A model generated the notes under the pieces. The model worked only from the letters and a program-made list of their open reading frames with translations, had not been told where the DNA came from and did no database searches. A stretch of 64,000 nt of DNA from Lachnospiraceae bacterium UBA3633 (GTDB lineage Bacteria > Bacillota > Clostridia > Lachnospirales > Lachnospiraceae). This document shows positions 51,637 through 61,262 of the stretch, one piece after another. The position numbers and the translations under genes were made by a program. The stretch spans positions 1-64,000 of the forward strand of contig DFKY01000001.1 of assembly GCA_002374095.1 (NCBI GenBank). The letters run 5' to 3'. Each line of letters begins with the position of its first letter. The first letter of the stretch is position 1.

Positions 51637-51736
51637 AGGTTTTACCGAAGACAGTAGGTGCGAAAAGCATAAATCCTACCGAGGCAAGATAAATTATTTT
51701 AAATTTATTACCTCATGTCTTCACATGAGGTTTTTT
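51637..51736 (+). promoter_or_regulatory. Ribosomal protein L10 leader (autoregulatory RNA)
   Basis: The leader carries ACCGAAGACAGTAGGTGCG, then ATCCTACCGAGG, the kink-turn-containing core bound by the L10(L12)4 complex in Bacillus and relatives. It ends in a terminator hairpin (51711-51736). Excess L10-L12 should favour attenuation or block translation. Confidence 0.9.
51711..51736 (+). terminator. Attenuator hairpin in the L10 leader
   Basis: CCTCATGT (51711-51718), loop CTTC and ACATGAGG (51723-51730) form an 8-bp stem followed by six T's, upstream of the rplJ ribosome site (GAAAGGAG). Confidence 0.88.
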
Positions 51737-51770
51737 ATTCGGTGACTAATAAGAAAGAAAGGAGTAAAGG

Positions 51771-52259
51771 ATGGCAAAAGTAGAATTAAAAGCTCCTATA
51801 ATCGAAGAGATAAAGTCTAATTTTGATGGCGCAGTAGGAGCTGTACTTGCAGACTATAGAGGGCTTACTGTGGCTGAAGACACAGATCTTAGAAAGAAAC
51901 TCCGTGAAGCCGGTGTGGTTTATAAAGTATATAAAAATACTTATATAAAAAGAGCTATCGAAGGTACAGGGTTTTCTGAGTTCGTAAGTGCACTTGAAGG
52001 CCCTACAGCAGTTGCTATAAGTAAGACTGATGCTACAGCACCTGCAAGAATTATATCAAAATTTGCTAAGACTGCACCTAAAATTGAAATCAAGTGCGGT
52101 ATAGTTGAAGGAACTTTCTACGATAGTAATTCAATAAAGATTATAGCAGAAATTCCAGGAAGAGAAGAACTTTTATCAAGATTACTTGGATCACTTAAGA
52201 GCCCAATTACTAATATGGCTCGTGTAATTAATCAAATCGCTGAAAAGAAAGAAGCGTAA
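51771..52259 (+). CDS. rplJ: Large ribosomal subunit protein uL10
   Basis: 162 aa. It anchors the L7/L12 dimers to 23S rRNA and forms the ribosomal stalk base. VELKAPIIEEIKSNFDGA opens the protein, ADYRGLTVAEDTDLRKKLR and YKVYKNTYIKRAI match the conserved rRNA-binding domain, and the C-terminal helix binds L7/L12. GAAAGGAG precedes the ATG. Expression is controlled by the leader upstream. Not preceded by rplK-rplA here. Confidence 0.97.
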   Translation: MAKVELKAPIIEEIKSNFDGAVGAVLADYRGLTVAEDTDLRKKLREAGVVYKVYKNTYIKRAIEGTGFSEFVSALEGPTAVAISKTDATAPARIISKFAKTAPKIEIKCGIVEGTFYDSNSIKIIAEIPGREELLSRLLGSLKSPITNMARVINQIAEKKEA

Positions 52260-52274
52260 AAAGGAGAAAATATC

Positions 52275-52649
52275 ATGGCAATGAGTAAAGAAGAATTTAT
52301 ACAGGCTCTTAAAGAGATGTCTGTAATAGAGTTAAATGAATTAGTAAAAGCATGTGAAGAGGAATTTGGTGTATCAGCAGCTGCTGGAGTAGTTATGGCA
52401 GCACCAGGCGCTGGTGCAGGAGCAGCAGCTGAAGAGAAGACTGACTTTGATGTAGAATTAACTGATGCTGGTGCAGAGAAGATTAAAGTTATAAAGGTAG
52501 TTCGTGATGCTACAGGTCTTGGACTTAAGGAAGCAAAAGAACTCGTTGAGGGAGCACCAAAGGTAGTTAAAGAAGCTTGCCCTAAGGCAGAAGCTGAAGA
52601 ACTTAAGAAGAAATTTGAAGAAGTTGGAGCTAAAGTTACACTTAAGTAA
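52275..52649 (+). CDS. rplL: Large ribosomal subunit protein bL12 (L7/L12)
   Basis: 124 aa with an N-terminal dimerisation helix pair, an Ala/Gly-rich hinge (residues about 36-55) and the C-terminal factor-binding domain (FDVELTDAGAEKIKVIKVV, GLGLKEAKELVEGAP). It recruits translational GTPases. Fifteen bases after rplJ, with AAAGGAG before the ATG. A terminator follows instead of rpoB. Confidence 0.97.
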   Translation: MAMSKEEFIQALKEMSVIELNELVKACEEEFGVSAAAGVVMAAPGAGAGAAAEEKTDFDVELTDAGAEKIKVIKVVRDATGLGLKEAKELVEGAPKVVKEACPKAEAEELKKKFEEVGAKVTLK

Positions 52650-52673
52650 TAAAGACTTATTTATAAGTAAAAG

Positions 52674-52698
52674 AAAGACCTGCAAAGGTCTTTTTTTT
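52674..52698 (+). terminator. Rho-independent terminator of rplJ-rplL
   Basis: AAAGACCT (52674-52681), loop GCAA, AGGTCTTT (52686-52693), then T's to 52698. Confidence 0.92.
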
Positions 52699-52713
52699 GC
52701 GTCGTATTGATTC

Positions 52714-52742
52714 TTCAAAAAAAGCGTATAATGTGCTATAAT
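52714..52742 (+). promoter_or_regulatory. Promoter of glmS
   Basis: TTCAAA (52714-52719), 17-base spacer and the extended -10 TGCTATAAT (52734-52742). The leader to the ATG at 52790 is about 40 bases, too short for a glmS ribozyme. Confidence 0.7.
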
Positions 52743-52789
52743 TTATGTAATATTTAATATTTATATCTCTTGCAAGTGAGGTATTTTTT

Positions 52790-54631
52790 ATGTGCGGTAT
52801 AATTGGGTTTTCTGGAAAACTTGATGCAAAAAAAGTAATTCTTGAAGGGCTCTCTACCCTTGAGTATAGAGGCTATGATTCTTGTGGTGTCTGTTTTTTT
52901 GATCCAAATGGAAAATTTAATATTATAAAATCAACAGGCAAAGTATCTGAACTTATTCCTAAAGTTGATAAAGAAGAGACATCTGCTGTTCATGTGGGAA
53001 TCGGCCATACAAGATGGGCAACTCATGGAGGCGTGCTTACAGAAAATGCTCATCCACATCATGCAGGACTTGTAAGTCTTATACACAATGGCATCATAGA
53101 AAATTATCTATCGCTTCGTGAACAATTTAAGCTTACTGGAAGTCTTGAAGGCGGGACAGATACCGAAATAGTTGCAAACGTGCTTAATCTTATATATGAA
53201 AAAAATGGACACGACGCACTTCTATCTATTCAAATGCTTACTAAGATTATAAAAGGTACTTTTGCATTCCTAATTATGTTTGAAGATAGAAAGGAAGAAA
53301 TATATGCTATAAAGCATGTATCTCCACTTGTGTGTGCAAGTTCAAGTGATGGGGCATTTATTGCATCAGATATCACAGCACTTATTCCATATACTAAAGA
53401 ATTTTCAGTAGTTGAAGAGGGAATGGTTATATGTGCAAAGAGAGATTCTCTTGTAGCATATGATATTGATACTTTAAAGAAAGTTACATTAAAAAAAGAA
53501 GAGATAACATGGACAATTGATACCGCGAAAAAAGACGGCTATACACATTTTATGCTTAAAGAGATACATGAACAAGGTTCTTCGCTTGATAATACTATAA
53601 GGCCAAGAATTGTGGATGGCGAGATAGACTTTACAAATGATAATATTGATGATGAAGCTATAAGATTTTTTAAGGATATAGAAAAGATACAAGTTGTGGC
53701 ATGTGGTACTGCGCTTCATGCTGGGAAAGTTGGGGCAAATGTATATCAAGATGTGATAAAGATTCCTATAGATGATTATATTGCATCTGAATATAGATAT
53801 AATAATACTTTAATAAATGATAAAACTCTTGTCATACTTTTATCACAATCAGGAGAAACTATAGATACGCTTGCATCACTCGAAAAAGCAAAAGAGCATG
53901 GCGCAAAGGTTATCTCTATAGTCAATGTGAAAGGGTCTACTATAGCAAGAGAATCAGATTATGTGATATATACACATGCAGGTCCAGAAATTGCTGTAGC
54001 ATCTACAAAAGCTTATACGGTGCAAGTGGCAAGCATCTACATGTTACTTACATATATTGCATATGTGAGAAATGCAGTTGATAAGAATTTTGTAAATAAT
54101 ATTTGTAAGAATTTATTTGCTTCTATAGAAAATATAGACAAGGCATTGAAAAAAGAAGAAGATATAAAAATGATAGTCAAAAATATCTCAAGTTCTCATG
54201 ATGCATTTTATATAGGAAGAGGTCTTGACTATGTATTTTCGCTTGAAGGAGCACTTAAGCTTAAAGAGATATCTTATATACATACAGAAGCATATGCAGC
54301 TGGAGAACTTAAACATGGCACTATAGCTCTAATTGAGGAAAAGACTCCTGTCATAGCAGTATGTACTCAAAAAAATATATCAAGTAAGCTTCTTTCTAAT
54401 GTAAAAGAAGTTAAAGCAAGAGACGCATATGTGATACTTATAATTTCTGAAGATATAGAATATGAAAAAGATCTTGCTGACATTGTTATAAAGATAGATA
54501 AAGTTGATGATAGATTTTCTGTATTTCCTGTAGCAGTTATTACTCAACTCATTGCATATTATACTGCTTATGATAAAGGACTTGATATTGATAAACCAAG
54601 GAACCTTGCGAAATCAGTTACGGTGGAATAG
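52790..54631 (+). CDS. glmS: Glutamine--fructose-6-phosphate aminotransferase (isomerising)
   Basis: It makes glucosamine-6-phosphate from fructose-6-phosphate and glutamine, feeding peptidoglycan and, here, probably the legionaminic acid precursors. MCGIIGFSG gives the catalytic Cys2 of the Ntn glutaminase domain (residues 2-230), with HTRWATHGG near 78; two SIS isomerase domains follow (VVACGTALHAGK near 305, LSQSGETIDTLAS near 350) and the tail ends in NLAKSVTVE as is standard. Length is 613 aa. GTGAGGT precedes the ATG. Confidence 0.98.
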   Translation: MCGIIGFSGKLDAKKVILEGLSTLEYRGYDSCGVCFFDPNGKFNIIKSTGKVSELIPKVDKEETSAVHVGIGHTRWATHGGVLTENAHPHHAGLVSLIHNGIIENYLSLREQFKLTGSLEGGTDTEIVANVLNLIYEKNGHDALLSIQMLTKIIKGTFAFLIMFEDRKEEIYAIKHVSPLVCASSSDGAFIASDITALIPYTKEFSVVEEGMVICAKRDSLVAYDIDTLKKVTLKKEEITWTIDTAKKDGYTHFMLKEIHEQGSSLDNTIRPRIVDGEIDFTNDNIDDEAIRFFKDIEKIQVVACGTALHAGKVGANVYQDVIKIPIDDYIASEYRYNNTLINDKTLVILLSQSGETIDTLASLEKAKEHGAKVISIVNVKGSTIARESDYVIYTHAGPEIAVASTKAYTVQVASIYMLLTYIAYVRNAVDKNFVNNICKNLFASIENIDKALKKEEDIKMIVKNISSSHDAFYIGRGLDYVFSLEGALKLKEISYIHTEAYAAGELKHGTIALIEEKTPVIAVCTQKNISSKLLSNVKEVKARDAYVILIISEDIEYEKDLADIVIKIDKVDDRFSVFPVAVITQLIAYYTAYDKGLDIDKPRNLAKSVTVE

Positions 54632-54661
54632 ACGGGATATCTGTACATTTAATATTATGTT

Positions 54662-55918
54662 ATGAGTGAACTATTAGATATGATAATTGAAAAAAATAAA
54701 GAGCATGATACGCCTCTTGCTATGAGAATGAGAGCGAAGACTCTATCTGATGTGGTTGGGCAAAAGGACATACTCGGTGATGGAAAGCTTCTAAAAAAGA
54801 TGATAGAAACTGATTCTATATCATCAGTTATATTTTACGGACCACCTGGTACTGGGAAGACAACTTTGGCGAGAGTTATTGCAAGTACTACACACGCTAA
54901 CTTTGTAAGTATCAATGCAACAAATGCAAGTAAAGAAGACATGAAAGAAGTTGTAAGCTTTGCTAAAAATGAGATAGCCTGTGGGAAGAAGACGATACTC
55001 TTTATAGACGAGATTCATAGATTCAATAAAGCGCAACAAGACTATCTGCTTCCATTTGTGGAAGATGGAACTATAATACTTATAGGTGCCACTACAGAAA
55101 ACCCTTATTTTGAAGTTAATTCAGCACTACTTTCAAGGTCGACAATATTTGAATTAAAACCACTTAGTGATGAAGATATAATGATACTTATAGATAGAGC
55201 GATTGGTGATGTAGATGTGGGACTTGGAAGTCTAAATATGAGTATTGATGATGACGCGAAAAAATATATCGCAATGATGAGTAATGGTGATGCAAGGATA
55301 GCGTTGAATGCCATTGAACTTGCAAGTCGTACTCTTGATAAGAATAAGTCAATGCACATAACACTTGATATTGCACAAGATATCGTTGGTAGGCATGGAC
55401 TTAATTATGACAAAAATAGTGATAACCACTATGATACTATATCAGCATTTATAAAATCAATGCGAGGGTCTGATCCGGATGCGGCAGTTTACTATCTTGC
55501 AAGGATGATTATAGCTGGAGAAGATATAAAGTTTATAGCGAGACGCATTGTAATATGCGCAAGTGAAGATGTAGGACTTGCAGATCCTATGGCACTTGTA
55601 GTGGCTGAGAGTGCTTTTTCTGCCATTGAGAAAGTGGGACTTCCTGAAGCAAGGATTATACTATCAGAAGCTGCAATATATGTAGCTAAAGCAAAAAAAT
55701 CAAATGCGAGTTATCTTGCTGTAGAAAAAGCATCAGAAAAAGTGATGGAGACAGGAAATCTTCCGATACCAAGTTATCTTCGAGATGCTCATTATAAAGG
55801 GGCAAAGGATTTAAATAGAGGTATAGGATACAAGTATCCACATGATTATGAAGGACATTATGTGAAGCAACAGTATCTACCAGATGAGATAAAGGACGAG
55901 AAATTTTTTGAAGAATAG
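54662..55918 (+). CDS. rarA: Replication-associated recombination protein A (RarA/MgsA AAA ATPase)
   Basis: A 418-aa clamp-loader-like ATPase acting at stalled replication forks. FYGPPGTGKTTLARVIA is Walker A (near residue 59), LFIDEIHRFNKAQQDYLLP is Walker B with the family-specific HRFNKAQQD, and GATTENPYFEVN is sensor 1. The C-terminal part DDVGLADPMAL-like segment (ASEDVGLADP) and HYKGAKDLNRGIGYKYPHD are characteristic of RarA. The end overlaps the mreC start by 11 bp. Confidence 0.96.
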   Translation: MSELLDMIIEKNKEHDTPLAMRMRAKTLSDVVGQKDILGDGKLLKKMIETDSISSVIFYGPPGTGKTTLARVIASTTHANFVSINATNASKEDMKEVVSFAKNEIACGKKTILFIDEIHRFNKAQQDYLLPFVEDGTIILIGATTENPYFEVNSALLSRSTIFELKPLSDEDIMILIDRAIGDVDVGLGSLNMSIDDDAKKYIAMMSNGDARIALNAIELASRTLDKNKSMHITLDIAQDIVGRHGLNYDKNSDNHYDTISAFIKSMRGSDPDAAVYYLARMIIAGEDIKFIARRIVICASEDVGLADPMALVVAESAFSAIEKVGLPEARIILSEAAIYVAKAKKSNASYLAVEKASEKVMETGNLPIPSYLRDAHYKGAKDLNRGIGYKYPHDYEGHYVKQQYLPDEIKDEKFFEE

Positions 55919-56750
55919 ACAGAGTAAAATTTTTATAATCATAATAGTGGTATTATCTGTGGCTATGATAGTTTTTAGCCACTACATACCACAGTTTACA
56001 TTTTCTATAAGAAATGTCTTTTCAAGTGTAATAGTTCCTGTTCAAAAAGGGATTAACAATGTCGGGATGATCTTTGTGAAAAGATCTATGGAAAGTACTG
56101 ATCTAAAAGAAGCAAATGAAAGGATTAAAATTCTTGAGGCAGAAGTCGCATCACTTTCTGAAGCAAATAATATGCTGTATGCCAAATCATATGAAGTAGA
56201 CCGACTTCGCGAGCTCTATAAGCTTGGAGATGAATACGACCAATACAGCAAAATAGCAGCGCGTGTTATAGCTAAAGATACTGATGAATGGTTTCAGGTG
56301 TTTAAGATTGACAAAGGCACTCGTGATGGCGTAAAGGTTGATATGAATGTGTTATCAAGTAAAGGTCTTTGCGGTATAGTAATATCTGTAGGATATAATT
56401 ATGCTACAGTAAGATCTATAATCGATGATTCGTCAAGAGTATCTGCTATGACACAGCACTCTTTTGAAAGTTGTATGGTTGAAGGTGATGTAACTCTTTA
56501 TAAGAATAATAGATTAAGACTTTCTGGTATAGATATGAATGCAGCAATTGTTGATGGGGACAAGATAGTTACATCCAATATCTCATCAAAGTTTTTGCCA
56601 AATATTATTATAGGATATGCAAGTGATGTAAGTGTCAATGAAAACCAACTATCAAAAAGTGGTTATATAATTCCTGTCACAGATTTCAAAAATATTACAG
56701 AAGTTTTTGTTATAACTGAACTTAAGTCTGATAGTATGAGGGATGAGTAG
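55908..56750 (+). CDS. mreC: Rod shape-determining protein MreC
   Basis: A 280-aa bitopic protein: one N-terminal helix (about residues 8-28), a coiled coil (about 60-95, ANERIKILEAEVASLSEAN) and the beta-barrel MreC domain with LSSKGLCGIVISVGYNYATVRSI. It scaffolds the elongasome outside the membrane. The start is a TTG at 55908 inside the end of rarA, which gives the normal short cytoplasmic tail. mreD starts on the last base of its stop codon. Confidence 0.94.
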   Translation: MKNRQSKIFIIIIVVLSVAMIVFSHYIPQFTFSIRNVFSSVIVPVQKGINNVGMIFVKRSMESTDLKEANERIKILEAEVASLSEANNMLYAKSYEVDRLRELYKLGDEYDQYSKIAARVIAKDTDEWFQVFKIDKGTRDGVKVDMNVLSSKGLCGIVISVGYNYATVRSIIDDSSRVSAMTQHSFESCMVEGDVTLYKNNRLRLSGIDMNAAIVDGDKIVTSNISSKFLPNIIIGYASDVSVNENQLSKSGYIIPVTDFKNITEVFVITELKSDSMRDE

Positions 56751-57277
56751 TGATAAAGATTAGAACTGGAAAAATTACAACTACGATAATACATATAATT
56801 ATTATATTTTTTGCATTTTTTTTACAGACATCTATTTTCCCACTAATGCCTTTTTTTTCTGCATCGCCAAATCTACTTCTGATTATAACTTTCTCTTACG
56901 GACTACTTTATGGCGAAAGTATAGGGCTTATAACAGGTTTTTTTTGCGGCATACTTATCGATATGTATTATGATGGGATTTTTGGATCATTTATGCTTAT
57001 ATATTCACTAATAGGTTTTGTAAATGGCATGCTAAACACTTCATTTTTTGAAGACTCAGTAACTACGTCAATGCTACTTAGTCTTTCTAATGGATTTGCA
57101 TATAATATCTATATCTATGTAGTTCATTTCCTTATAAGAAGAAAATTCAATATTGCATATTATTTTCAAAATATAATGATTCCCAATATTCTTTTTACAT
57201 TACTTGTCACAGTTTTTGTATATAAATTGCTTTATAAATTCAATATATCATTTAAAAATAGACGACAATGGACATAA
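56750..57277 (+). CDS. mreD: Rod shape-determining protein MreD
   Basis: A 175-aa membrane protein with about five helices. LQTSIFPLMPFFSASPNLLLI near the N terminus and YGESIGLITGFFCGILIDMYYDG are typical of MreD. It partners MreC in cell elongation. Start is a GTG at 56750 overlapping the mreC stop by one base; the end overlaps the PBP2 gene by 10 bp. Confidence 0.92.
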   Translation: MIKIRTGKITTTIIHIIIIFFAFFLQTSIFPLMPFFSASPNLLLIITFSYGLLYGESIGLITGFFCGILIDMYYDGIFGSFMLIYSLIGFVNGMLNTSFFEDSVTTSMLLSLSNGFAYNIYIYVVHFLIRRKFNIAYYFQNIMIPNILFTLLVTVFVYKLLYKFNISFKNRRQWT

Positions 57278-60138
57278 TTGTATATATTATAAAACAAATA
57301 TTTTCTGGCGAGAATTACAAGAATAATATAATAGGTTTCTTTTCAATTCTTGCGATGCTTGCTTTAATAGTGAGACTTTTTGATTTGCAGATAATCAAAG
57401 GGAATTACTATGAAGAAAATTATGTACAAAAGTCTGTAAAAACTGTGACTATCCCTGCTGCAAGAGGCAATATATATGATGTTGATGGAAATATACTTGC
57501 ATATAATGAACTTGTAAAAAATATAACTATAGCAGATATTGATGCATATAAGCAAAATAACCATGACATCAATGAAAGAAATAAGATGCTTCTTGAACTT
57601 GCCAAAATCCTTGAGAAGTATAAATGTAACATAGCATCAAGATATTTTATTGATATGGATGAGAATGGCAAGTTTTATTTTACAACTACTTCCGAAAAAC
57701 AACATAGATCATTTATTGCCAATATCTATGGAAGACTTGTGACAGATCTTGATGAAGGAAGAAATTTCCAATATAGATCAGATCTCACTCCAAAAGAAGC
57801 GTTTGAGTATTCAAAGCACAGATATGCGATGGATTTTATAACTGATGATGATGGCAATCCGATAATTATATCAGATAGAACTATGCTTGATATGGTAAGT
57901 ATACATTATACTATGAGACTTACTTCATACCAAAAATATCAGCCAACCACAATAGCTGAAAATGTAAGTGATAGATGTGCATCTGAAATTCTTGAAAACA
58001 TAGGATTACTTAAAGGCGTAGATATAGAAGAGACAAGCTCAAGAAGATATAATTATGCTATCTACTTTGCTCACATTATAGGCTATGTAGGTAGGACATC
58101 TGAAGACAGAATTGATGAACTTAAAGAAACTAATCCGCAGTATGATATAAATGATAAAGTTGGACTAGTTGGGATAGAAAAATCTATGGAGCATTATCTC
58201 TGCGGAACGAAAGGATATAGAAAAATTGTCGTAGACTCAAGCGGCAAAATCCTTGAAACTTTGGAGGAACAAGAATCTAAAGCTGGAGCTGATGTATATC
58301 TATCTATTAAAGCTACAGACCAGATAGCCAATTATAACCTTCTTGAACAACGACTTGCTGGTATCATAGCATCAAAAATTGTCAATAAGGATGTATCAAA
58401 TGTAAAGCTATCATCATCAAGGATGGAAATATCTGCTCATGATGCATATTATCATCTTATCGACAACCATGTACTTGATAAAGATCACTTTGAAAGTCCG
58501 GATGCAAAGCAGGCAGAGAAAGAAATATATAGACTTTTTCTTGAAGCAAGAGAAAGGGCAAAGGAGATAATATATAAAAATCTTATGGATGAAAATCCAG
58601 AGATACAAAGAAACTTATCAAATACCGCACAAAATCTTACTGCATATGTATACACATACCTTCACACACACAATGACATCCTTATGTCTGATGCTATAGA
58701 TAGAGATGTAGAAGAATACATCAGATGGAAAGAAGATGATATATCACTTCGCGATTTTCTTACCAAAGCGATAGAAGAGACATGGATTGATTCAACAAAA
58801 ATCTATGCAAGTGAAAGATATGGAGATAGAGATACTATATACAATAGTCTTGTCCTATATATAATGAGCATACTTGAAGATAATGAAGAGTTTGATATGC
58901 TTGTCTATAAATTTGCAATAAAAGAAAAGTATATAACCAATCGTTTACTTATCATGGCACTTTTTGAGCAAGGATTTTTGCCATGGAGTGATGTAGAGTA
59001 TGACAAGATCTCTAAAGCAACTGACGAATATATGTATACTTATTTTATAAGACTTGTGAGAGACATGGTATTGAAACCATCAGATCTTGCACTTGATCCA
59101 TATGCTGGATCTATAGTTGTGACAAATGTAAATACAGGTAAAGTAAAAGCACTTGTCACTTATCCGTCTTATGACAATAATTTAATTTATGTAAAAGGAT
59201 ATATGGAGTCTTTGATGACCAATAAATCATATCCACTTGTATCATGTACGACTCAAACACAACTTGCTCCTGGATCTGCATTTAAACCAATTACTGCACT
59301 TGCATCACTTGAAGAAAAAGTAATTACAAAAGACCAGCTTGTGAATTGCAATGGTATATTTGATGAGATAGATCCGCCTATAAAATGCTGGGCATATCCT
59401 TATGAACATGGAGATCTAAATCTTGTAGATGCCATAAGTAATTCTTGCAATGTGGCATTTGCAAAATATGGTCACCTTTTGTCATTTGATGAAGAACAAA
59501 ATTATAGTACAGATACTGGACTTAGAGTGATACAAAAGTACTGTAGACTTTTTGGACTTGACACTAAGTCTGGGATAGAAATTGAAGAGCTTTCGCCTAC
59601 CATCTCTTATACTGACCCAGAGCGTTCTGCAATGGGGCAAGGCACTCATGCCTACAACAATGTACAACTTGCAAAATATACTGTAGCACTTGCAAATGGT
59701 GGTAAACTTTATGACCTTTCAATACTTGATAAAGTAGTGGACAAGCAAGGAAATGTGCTTTTTACTTCAGAACCAAAGTTTGTACATGACTTGAACATAA
59801 GTGAAGAATCATTAAATACAGTTTATGAAGGCATGAGAAAGATGATAACAGATGGTATAGCAAGATTTATATTTGCATCACAAGGTATCCAAATACTTGG
59901 TAAGACTGGTACTGCACAAGAGAGAAATGATAGAACTAATCACGCGACATTTGTATCATTTGCACCAATGCACGCACCAGAGATTGCTGTAAATGTGGTT
60001 ATACCTTTTGGATATTCATCTGGTAATGCTGCGGCACTTGCTAATCGTGTATATAACTATATGTATGGTGTCACATCATTTGAAGAGATACTTAATAAAG
60101 GAACGGACGATATAAAGTCAATATCAGTATCAGAATAA
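57268..60138 (+). CDS. mrdA: Penicillin-binding protein 2 (elongation transpeptidase), enlarged
   Basis: A 956-aa class B PBP cross-linking peptidoglycan during elongation. One N-terminal helix (about 22-42), the RGNIYDVDGNILAYN start of the dimerisation domain, GLVGIEKSMEHYL, then the transpeptidase domain with SAFK (catalytic Ser near 671), SCN near 726 and KTGTAQE near 878. An extra, largely helical stretch of about 240 residues (about 365-605) lies between LEQRLAGII and LDPYAGSIVVTNVNTG, where most PBP2 proteins run on directly; such long forms occur in some Clostridia. The ATG overlaps mreD, and rodA starts on its last stop base. Confidence 0.93.
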   Translation: MDIIVYIIKQIFSGENYKNNIIGFFSILAMLALIVRLFDLQIIKGNYYEENYVQKSVKTVTIPAARGNIYDVDGNILAYNELVKNITIADIDAYKQNNHDINERNKMLLELAKILEKYKCNIASRYFIDMDENGKFYFTTTSEKQHRSFIANIYGRLVTDLDEGRNFQYRSDLTPKEAFEYSKHRYAMDFITDDDGNPIIISDRTMLDMVSIHYTMRLTSYQKYQPTTIAENVSDRCASEILENIGLLKGVDIEETSSRRYNYAIYFAHIIGYVGRTSEDRIDELKETNPQYDINDKVGLVGIEKSMEHYLCGTKGYRKIVVDSSGKILETLEEQESKAGADVYLSIKATDQIANYNLLEQRLAGIIASKIVNKDVSNVKLSSSRMEISAHDAYYHLIDNHVLDKDHFESPDAKQAEKEIYRLFLEARERAKEIIYKNLMDENPEIQRNLSNTAQNLTAYVYTYLHTHNDILMSDAIDRDVEEYIRWKEDDISLRDFLTKAIEETWIDSTKIYASERYGDRDTIYNSLVLYIMSILEDNEEFDMLVYKFAIKEKYITNRLLIMALFEQGFLPWSDVEYDKISKATDEYMYTYFIRLVRDMVLKPSDLALDPYAGSIVVTNVNTGKVKALVTYPSYDNNLIYVKGYMESLMTNKSYPLVSCTTQTQLAPGSAFKPITALASLEEKVITKDQLVNCNGIFDEIDPPIKCWAYPYEHGDLNLVDAISNSCNVAFAKYGHLLSFDEEQNYSTDTGLRVIQKYCRLFGLDTKSGIEIEELSPTISYTDPERSAMGQGTHAYNNVQLAKYTVALANGGKLYDLSILDKVVDKQGNVLFTSEPKFVHDLNISEESLNTVYEGMRKMITDGIARFIFASQGIQILGKTGTAQERNDRTNHATFVSFAPMHAPEIAVNVVIPFGYSSGNAAALANRVYNYMYGVTSFEEILNKGTDDIKSISVSE

Positions 60139-61262
60139 TGTTTGATCTAAACTTAAAAAATTATGGTTACTTTCAACTTCTTGCTTGTATAGCACTCAAT
60201 GTCTTTGGGCTTATATTTATACAGTCAAGCCTTGGAGATAGAGTGTATTCATTTATGTCGCAACTTTCTATATCGATTGCATCTCTTGCTGTATGCATAT
60301 TTATATCATTTCTCAATATGAAAAAACTATCAAAGAGTTACTGGCTTGCATTTATTGTGTGTGTAATCACACTTCTTATAGTGCAGATAGTGGGGACAGC
60401 ATATGGCAGAAACTCTATAAGATGGATAAGAATACCATTTGTCAATATGGAAGTTCAGCCATCGGAATTTGCTAAAATCTTACTTATACTTTTTATGTCA
60501 AAGTATATAGAAAAGCAAGACACACAAATAAATGATATAAGAAATCTGCTTAGAGTTCTTTTTCTTTTTTTTATACCTTTTATACTTATATTTATACAAC
60601 CAAATTTGTCAAGTTCACTTATACTTCTTTTTATATTTGTATGTATGCTTTTCGCATCAAAACTTAGGACATCATGGTTTTTTATATTTGGTGGTATAGG
60701 ACTAGTTTTTATACTTATAGTTTATGCTTCGGTAAGATTTGGATTTATAGATAGGATGCCACTTCTTCGTGATTATCAAAAAAATAGAATAATATCATTT
60801 TTTGAACCAACAGAAAAAAATGAAGCACAATTTCAACAAGAAAATTCAGTTATTGCTATTGGATCAGGAAAACTTCTTGGAAAAGGAATCAACAATGATC
60901 TTTCAAATTCTGTAAAAAATGGTAACTGGCTTGCAGAGGAACAAAATGATTTTATATTTGCTATTGTTGGGGAAGAAGTTGGATTTGTTGGATCAACAAT
61001 TATTATACTTCTATATATATATCTTATCATAAGTTGCATTGTGACAGCCTCGAAACAAAGAGAATATTATAAAAATCTAATTTGTATAGGTGTTGCTGCT
61101 TGGATTGCAGTGCAGACTTTTATAAATATTGGTGTAGCCACATCACTTGTGCCAAACACTGGAGTTCCTTTACCGTTTTTTTCGCAAGGTGGCTCATCAC
61201 TTTTGTCTATATATATCGGGATAGGCTTTGTGCTTAATATAAGGAGAGAAGAAACTATCTGA
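60138..61262 (+). CDS. rodA: Peptidoglycan glycosyltransferase RodA (SEDS family)
   Basis: A 374-aa polytopic SEDS polymerase that extends glycan strands with its partner PBP2, encoded directly upstream. RWIRIPFVNMEVQPSEFAKIL is the conserved TM block, QPNLSSSLILL carries the region of the catalytic Asp (here N in QPNLSS, where many RodA proteins have QPDLGT), and NTGVPLPFFSQGGSSLLS is the C-terminal SEDS motif. FAIVGEEVGFVGS matches the extracellular loop. One-base overlaps join it to both neighbours. Confidence 0.93.
   Translation: MFDLNLKNYGYFQLLACIALNVFGLIFIQSSLGDRVYSFMSQLSISIASLAVCIFISFLNMKKLSKSYWLAFIVCVITLLIVQIVGTAYGRNSIRWIRIPFVNMEVQPSEFAKILLILFMSKYIEKQDTQINDIRNLLRVLFLFFIPFILIFIQPNLSSSLILLFIFVCMLFASKLRTSWFFIFGGIGLVFILIVYASVRFGFIDRMPLLRDYQKNRIISFFEPTEKNEAQFQQENSVIAIGSGKLLGKGINNDLSNSVKNGNWLAEEQNDFIFAIVGEEVGFVGSTIIILLYIYLIISCIVTASKQREYYKNLICIGVAAWIAVQTFINIGVATSLVPNTGVPLPFFSQGGSSLLSIYIGIGFVLNIRREETI

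Noticed and set aside
52699..52789. glmS ribozyme upstream of glmS
   Set aside because: The leader is about 40 bases from the predicted start and has none of the conserved ribozyme core.
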